Of a DNA stretch of 12,639 nucleotides, positions 9,463-12,639 are shown piece after piece. Position 1 is the stretch's first letter. Each line of letters starts with the position of its first letter. The notes beneath the pieces were generated by a model that was not told the origin of the DNA, searched no databases, and worked only from the letters and a program-made list of their open reading frames with translations. The DNA is from Cymbomonas tetramitiformis (Eukaryota > Chlorophyta > Pyramimonadophyceae > Pyramimonadales > Pyramimonadaceae). A program made the translations under genes and the position numbers. Location of the stretch: NCBI GenBank assembly GCA_001247695.2, contig LGRX02026013.1, positions 1-12,639 on the forward strand, given 5' to 3'.

Positions 9463-9481
9463 CACTCCACACTTCCCAGCT

Positions 9482-9509
9482 TACCAGTACGGATGAATCC
9501 GTCCCTGGC
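9482..9509 (-). repeat. Leader repeat core, copy 1
   Basis: 28-bp core identical to copy 2. The centre ACGGATGAATCCGT is an inverted repeat of ACGGAT, flanked by CCAG and CTGG that can extend the stem. Flanking similarity runs roughly 9463-9535. In the gag frame it reads ARDGFIRTGK, with a TAG just upstream (9532-9534) and a TGA downstream (9463-9465). Confidence 0.9.
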
Positions 9510-9762
9510 CTCACCTTCCAGTGCTTTGCTCTAAGTAGCAATCACTGCCAGGATAATCTCGTCCACGACTGGTGAGCAAGGTTCCATCTGTGACCCGGTC
9601 TTATATTGGCTCTCCCAGATGTCCAGCAGGGTTGCCTCTGTACTTAGTGTCTCTGATCCACGCAGTAATTCAGTAGAACGCCAGCATGAGTCAGGTGACC
9701 ACAAAGAATGCTGTCGTGAAGATGCCCACTGACAGTCCTGTTTCGCTCCACGCCTTCAGGCG

Positions 9763-9790
9763 TACCAGTACGGATGAATCCGTCCCTGGC
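9763..9790 (-). repeat. Leader repeat core, copy 2
   Basis: 28-bp core identical to copy 1, 281 bp away. It lies in the only copy with an uninterrupted local reading frame (WSKTPDGKARDGFIRTG). Just outside it, CGCCTTCAGGCG (plus strand, 9751-9762) is an additional short perfect hairpin. Confidence 0.9.
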
Positions 9791-9979
9791 TTTACCGTCT
9801 GGTGTTTTGCTCCAGCAGGATGTCACTCCCCGAAATAGCCCAGTACATAATTCTCAACGCTGCAATCATGTTCGTAAAATTAGCAACTGGTTCTGCTGTG
9901 ACCGCTGTCGCTGTACTTCGCAAGACTGGTGAACTTCGAGTGTCGCAACAGCCTGCTTCACTCAACCTCTTCCAAGGCT

Positions 9980-10007
9980 TACCAGTACGGATAAATCCGT
10001 CCCTGGC
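9980..10007 (-). repeat. Leader repeat core, copy 3
   Basis: Core differs from copies 1 and 2 by one base (GGATAAATCC for GGATGAATCC), 217 bp from copy 2. The change is in the loop of the inverted repeat and is also synonymous (TTC to TTT) in the shared ARDGFIRTG reading. An upstream in-frame TGA replaces the TGG of copy 2. Confidence 0.88.
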
Positions 10008-10056
10008 ATCACCATTCAGAGGTCTCGTTCTTCAGGACTGCTGTTGAACTCTCAGC

Positions 10057-10079
10057 ATTACAGACGACATGTCTGTAAT
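10057..10079. repeat. Perfect 9-bp inverted repeat with 5-nt spacer
   Basis: ATTACAGAC (10057-10065), spacer GACAT, GTCTGTAAT (10071-10079). It sits at the edge of the AT-rich part of the leader. Possible dimeric protein binding site or RNA hairpin; no function is assigned. Confidence 0.8.
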
Positions 10080-10360
10080 AAGGCACATTTTTGTTTTGAA
10101 AAAGACTGTTAATTACAGTTCTGACGCAGTCGCACAAGGACAAGTCCACAAATGCATATCTTTACAAGCAAAAGAATACTGTATCTCATTAATTATCTCA
10201 TAACACTGCTGTTTTCGCGGTCTCAAGCGAGTCCTGGTTCTTCTCGGAATCACTGTTACGAAGGCAAAACAAAAATGAGCGTCTGCTCACCCCACTCCGC
10301 CGCCCTACTTATTCTCGCTATCTCCAAACAAGTGTAACACCCATCCGTATTTCCGTATCT

Positions 10361-10440
10361 CGTCACTGTCATAACTCCTCGCGCGTATCGTACTGCGCGT
10401 GTCATACGTTCGTCACAGAGACTGCTACAGCAAGTGTCAC
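10361..10440 (-). promoter_or_regulatory. Cluster of five TGAC-core motifs in the candidate LTR
   Basis: On the plus strand YGTCAY occurs at 10361-10366, 10367-10372, 10400-10405, 10411-10416 and 10435-10440, with one inverted copy in TTGTGACA (10472-10479). On the element strand these read RTGACR, the half-site of bZIP factors of the CRE/TGA type. Position upstream of the presumed transcript fits a promoter role. This is inference from motif clustering alone. Confidence 0.3.
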
Positions 10441-10479
10441 AACCCGGCTGAGGTACACGATAAGCCGTGGTTTGTGACA
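10435..10479. repeat. 45-bp imperfect palindrome at the element/satellite junction
   Basis: TGTCACAA (10435-10442) pairs with TTGTGACA (10472-10479), CC (10443-10444) with GG (10469-10470), and CGGCT (10445-10449) with AGCCG (10463-10467). This gives a 15-bp stem with two single-T bulges and a 13-nt loop. The palindrome ends on the last base before the satellite. Confidence 0.8.
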
Positions 10480-10549
10480 GGGGACAGCTCCCCGAGCACG
10501 CGCCTGTAACCCGAGGTATATTTAATGGCGGGTTCTTGTGGATGCCCAT

Positions 10550-10717
10550 GGGTCGGGAGTTGCGTGTTAAGGGGGCTGTTAGCACTCTCTACGCGCCCCC
10601 AGATCCCGCGACGGGTGGTGGCATCAAGCCGATGGGTCGGGAGTTGCGTGTTAAGAGGGCTGTTAGCACTCCCTACGCGCCCCCGGACCCGTGGCGTCAC
10701 CGAGGTACAGTGTGTAT
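10550..10717. repeat. Internal duplication inside each type-A part, 84-bp spacing
   Basis: GGGTCGGGAGTTGCGTGTTA occurs at 10550 and again at 10634, each followed by a similar GGGCTGTTAGCACTCYCTAC stretch and a GCGCCCCC tail. The same pair recurs in every later type-A part, so this duplication predates amplification of the large unit. Confidence 0.9.
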
Positions 10718-10765
10718 GGAAGTCGCAAGGGTTAGTGCGCAGGCTGTTGGTGACGGCTGCGATGT

Positions 10766-11025
10766 GGGGACAGCTCCCCGGACACGCGCCTGATCCTTAG
10801 GGGCTGCATGTGATAGTGGGCGGTACCGTATTATGGGCGACGGTGTGCATGATGGGCAGGCGCCCGGGTGTAGAAGGTTGGGATGTTCATTATGTGGGGA
10901 CAGCTCCCCGGACACGCGCCTGATCCTTAGGGGCTGCGTGTGATAGTGGGCGGTACCGTATTATGGGCGACGGTGTGCATGGTGGGCAGGCGCCCGGGTG
11001 TAGAAGGTTGGGATGTTCAATATGT
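10766..11025. repeat. Extra tandem copy of the 130-bp type-B part in the first unit
   Basis: Two B parts (10766-10895 and 10896-11025) follow each other with only a few differences, where all later units have a single B part. This accounts for the 546-bp first unit (about 286 + 130 + 130). The simplest reading is unequal exchange or slippage near the edge of the array. Confidence 0.9.
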
Positions 11026-12639
11026 GGGGACAGCTCCCCGAGCACGCGCCTGTAACCCGAGTTGTGTTTTATGGTGGGTTGTTGTGGATGCCCATGGGTC
11101 GGGAGTTGCGTGTTAAGGGGGCTGTTAGCACTCTCTACGCGCCCCCAGATCCCGCGACGGGTGGTGGCATCAAGCCGATGGGTCGGGAGTTGCGTGTTAA
11201 GAGGGCTGTTAGCACTCCCTACGCGCGCCCGGACCCGTGGCGTCACCGAGGTACGGTGCGTATGGAAGTCGCAAGGGTTAGTGCGCAGGCTGTTGGTGCC
11301 GGCTGCGATGTGGGGACAGCTCCCCGGACACGCGCCTGATCCTTAGGGGCTGCATGTGATAGTGGGCGGTACCGTATTCTGGGCGACGGTGTGCATGGTG
11401 GGCAGGCGCCCGGTTGTAGAAGGTTGCTTGGGATGCTCAAGATGTGGGGACAGCTCCCCGAGCACGCGCCTGTAACCCGAGGTGTGGTTTGTGGCGGGTT
11501 GTTGTGGATGCCCATGGGTCGGGGGTTGCGTGTTAAGAGGGCTGATAGCACTCCCTACGCGCCCCCAGACCCGCGACGGGTGGTGGCATCAAGCCGATGG
11601 GTCGGGAGTTGCGTGTTAAGAGGGCTGTTAGCACTCCCTACGCGCCCCGGACCCGTGGCGTCACCGAGGTACGGTGCGTATGGAAGTCGCAAGGGTTAGT
11701 GCGCAGGCTGTTGGTGACGGCTGCGATGTGGGGACAGCTCCCTGGACACGCGCCTGATCCTTAGGGGCTCCATGTGATAGTGGGCGGTACCATATTATGG
11801 GCGACGGTGTGCATGGTGGGACGGCGCCCGGTTGTAGAATGTTGGGATGTTCCATATGTGGGGACAGCTCCCCGAGCACGCGCATGTAACCCGAGGTATG
11901 TTTTGTAGTGGGTTGTTGTGGATGCCCATGGGTCAGGAGTTGCGTGTTAAGAGGGCTGTTAGCACTCTCTACGCGCCCCCAGACCCGCGACGGGTGGTGG
12001 CATCAAGCCGATGGGTCGGGAGTTGCGTGTTAAGAGGGCTGGTAGCACTCCCTACGCGCCCCCGGACCCGTGGCGTCACCGAGGCACGGTGTGTATGGAA
12101 GTCGCATGGGTTAGTGCGCAGGCTGTTGGTGACGGCTGCGATGTGGGGACAGCTCCCCGGACACGCGCCTGATCCTTAGGGGCTGCATGTGATAGTGGGC
12201 GGTACCGTATTATGGGCGACGGTGTGCATGGTGGGCAGGCGCCCGGTTGTAGAAGGTTGCTTTGGATGTTCAATATGTGGGGACAGCTCCCCGAGCACGC
12301 GCCTGTAACCCGAGTTGTGTTTGTGGTGGGTTGTTGTGGATGCCCATGGGTCGGGAGTTGCGTGTTAAGAGGGCTGTTAGCACTCTCTACGCGCCCCCAG
12401 ATCCCGCGACGGGTGGTGGCATCTAGCTGACGGGTCGGGAGTTGCGTGTTAAGAGGGCTGTTAGCACTCCCTACGCGCCCCCGGACCCGTGGCGTCACCG
12501 AGGTACGGTGCGTATGGAAATCGCAAGGGTTAGTGCGCAGGCTGGTGGTGACGGCTGCGATGTGGGGACAGCTCCCCGGACACGCGCCTGATCCTTAGGG
12601 GCTGCATGTGATAGTGGGCGGTACCGTATTGTGGGCGAC

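Larger units (their letters stand above)
9463..10332 (-). other. Leader between candidate LTR and gag; no convincing gene
   Basis: About 870 bp. No protein-coding gene is supported: the longest minus-strand open stretch (60 codons, 9644-9826) spans one leader repeat. The segment contains three copies of a repeat with a 28-bp core, an AT-rich stretch at about 10080-10210, and a 9-bp inverted repeat. In a minus-strand retroelement this is the 5' untranslated leader, where primer binding and packaging signals are expected. I could not identify a convincing primer binding site. Confidence 0.6.
1..10479 (-). mobile_element. Ty3/gypsy-type LTR retrotransposon, 5' portion
   Basis: Seen: on the minus strand, in order, a candidate LTR, an untranslated leader, a long gag-pro frame with a retropepsin DTG motif, then an overlapping pol frame with reverse transcriptase and RNase H. 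Known: protease, RT and RNase H with a FLGY/LGLMNYY connection and a YVDD active site are the Ty3/gypsy (Metaviridae) type; Ty1/copia elements place integrase before RT. Integrase and the 3' LTR must lie left of position 1 if the element is complete. The gag-pro frame has no internal stop and the RT and RNase H catalytic residues are intact, so the copy looks young. The right boundary at 10479 is inferred from the abrupt start of the satellite at 10480 and a TGT...ACA-like terminus. The element is unusually long: gag-pro alone is 6.3 kb. Confidence 0.9.
10333..10479 (-). repeat. Candidate 5' LTR (147 bp)
   Basis: On the plus strand it begins TGTAACACCC (10333) and ends TTTGTGACA (10479), so on the element strand it runs TGTCACAAACC...GGGTGTTACA, with the TG...CA ends typical of LTRs. 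The right end coincides exactly with the start of the satellite. The left end is chosen only because TGTAACACCC is a typical LTR-like terminus; no TGG-starting match to a known tRNA was confirmed just inside. The second LTR is outside the window, so the call is unproven. Confidence 0.35.
10480..12639. repeat. Satellite-like tandem array, ~414-420 bp higher-order unit
   Basis: The 14-mer GGGGACAGCTCCCC (one copy ends CCCT) recurs at 10480, 10766, 10896, 11026, 11312, 11446, 11730, 11860, 12145, 12279 and 12564. Two kinds of following sequence alternate: type A (GAGCACGCGCCTGTAACCCGAG, except one base at 11884) lasting 284-286 bp, and type B (GGACACGCGCCTGATCC) lasting 130-134 bp. A-to-A distances are 546, 420, 414 and 419. 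Units differ at few positions. The array runs off the right edge. Open frames inside it are repeats of the same peptide in several frames and are not taken as genes. Confidence 0.95.

Noticed and set aside
9427..9484. 58-nt intron with donor CTG|GTAAGC and acceptor CAG
   Set aside because: Signals look good, but joining creates an in-frame TGA at the junction in the gag frame, so it cannot extend Gag. It could still be an untranslated intron.
9482..9509. Hammerhead-type ribozyme in the leader repeat (GGATGAATCC)
   Set aside because: The required CUGAUGA and GAAA core elements are absent in all three copies.
9651..9660. TGGATCAGAG (minus strand) as a primer binding site for initiator Met tRNA
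   Set aside because: It matches TGGTATCAGAG only with one missing base, and no TG...CA-type LTR end lies just upstream of it. Too weak.
9644..9826. 60-codon minus-strand open frame in the leader
   Set aside because: It has no recognisable domain and its only conserved part is the leader repeat, which is interrupted in the other two copies. Kept as a repeat, not as a gene.
10467..12498. Many 70-140 codon open frames on both strands in the satellite
   Set aside because: They repeat the same peptide with every unit and overlap in several frames; they are explained by a GC-rich tandem repeat with few stops.
10480..12639. CRISPR array or telomeric repeat
   Set aside because: Units are 130-420 bp with no short repeat/unique spacer pattern and no telomere-type 5-8 bp motif.

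Overview
The window looks like GC-rich nuclear DNA from a eukaryote, possibly a unicellular alga. That guess rests on overall composition and the type of retroelement only; I cannot name the species. No bacterial gene, tRNA or rRNA was recognised. Two things fill the window: the 5' two-thirds of a very large Ty3/gypsy-type LTR retrotransposon on the minus strand (about 1-10479), and a satellite-like tandem array (10480-12639).

Retrotransposon, read right to left. A candidate short 5' LTR (10333-10479) abuts the satellite exactly at 10479/10480. A leader of about 0.9 kb without a convincing gene (9463-10332) holds three diverged copies of a repeat with a 28-bp near-invariant core, an AT-rich stretch and a perfect 9-bp inverted repeat. 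A giant uninterrupted gag-pro frame follows (first ATG at 9203, stop at 2931, 2090 codons). It carries a Gag-like region, a variant zinc knuckle, an HMG-box-like segment, a retropepsin DTG motif, and then about 1,100 residues that I cannot assign to any family. The last 88 nt overlap a second frame, shifted by -1, that stays open to the window edge (3018-1, 1006 codons). It begins with an unusual hydrophobic stretch of about 280 residues with several possible membrane segments, followed by a classical Ty3/gypsy reverse transcriptase (YVDD) and an RNase H with all four catalytic acidic residues. Integrase and the 3' LTR lie beyond position 1.

The satellite is a higher-order repeat of about 414-420 bp. 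Each unit has a part of about 285 bp (itself holding an internal duplication at 84-bp spacing) and a part of about 130 bp. Both parts start at the hairpin-forming 14-mer GGGGACAGCTCCCC. The first unit carries an extra 130-bp part. Copies are very similar, implying recent amplification or homogenisation. The retroelement appears to have inserted into, or next to, this array.

Most notable points: the large unassigned insert plus hydrophobic module between protease and RT; a second, orphan copy of an RT-entry-like motif after the protease; the -1 frame change without a canonical slippery site; the triplicated leader repeat; and coding-looking sequence upstream of the first ATG next to a possible splice acceptor.
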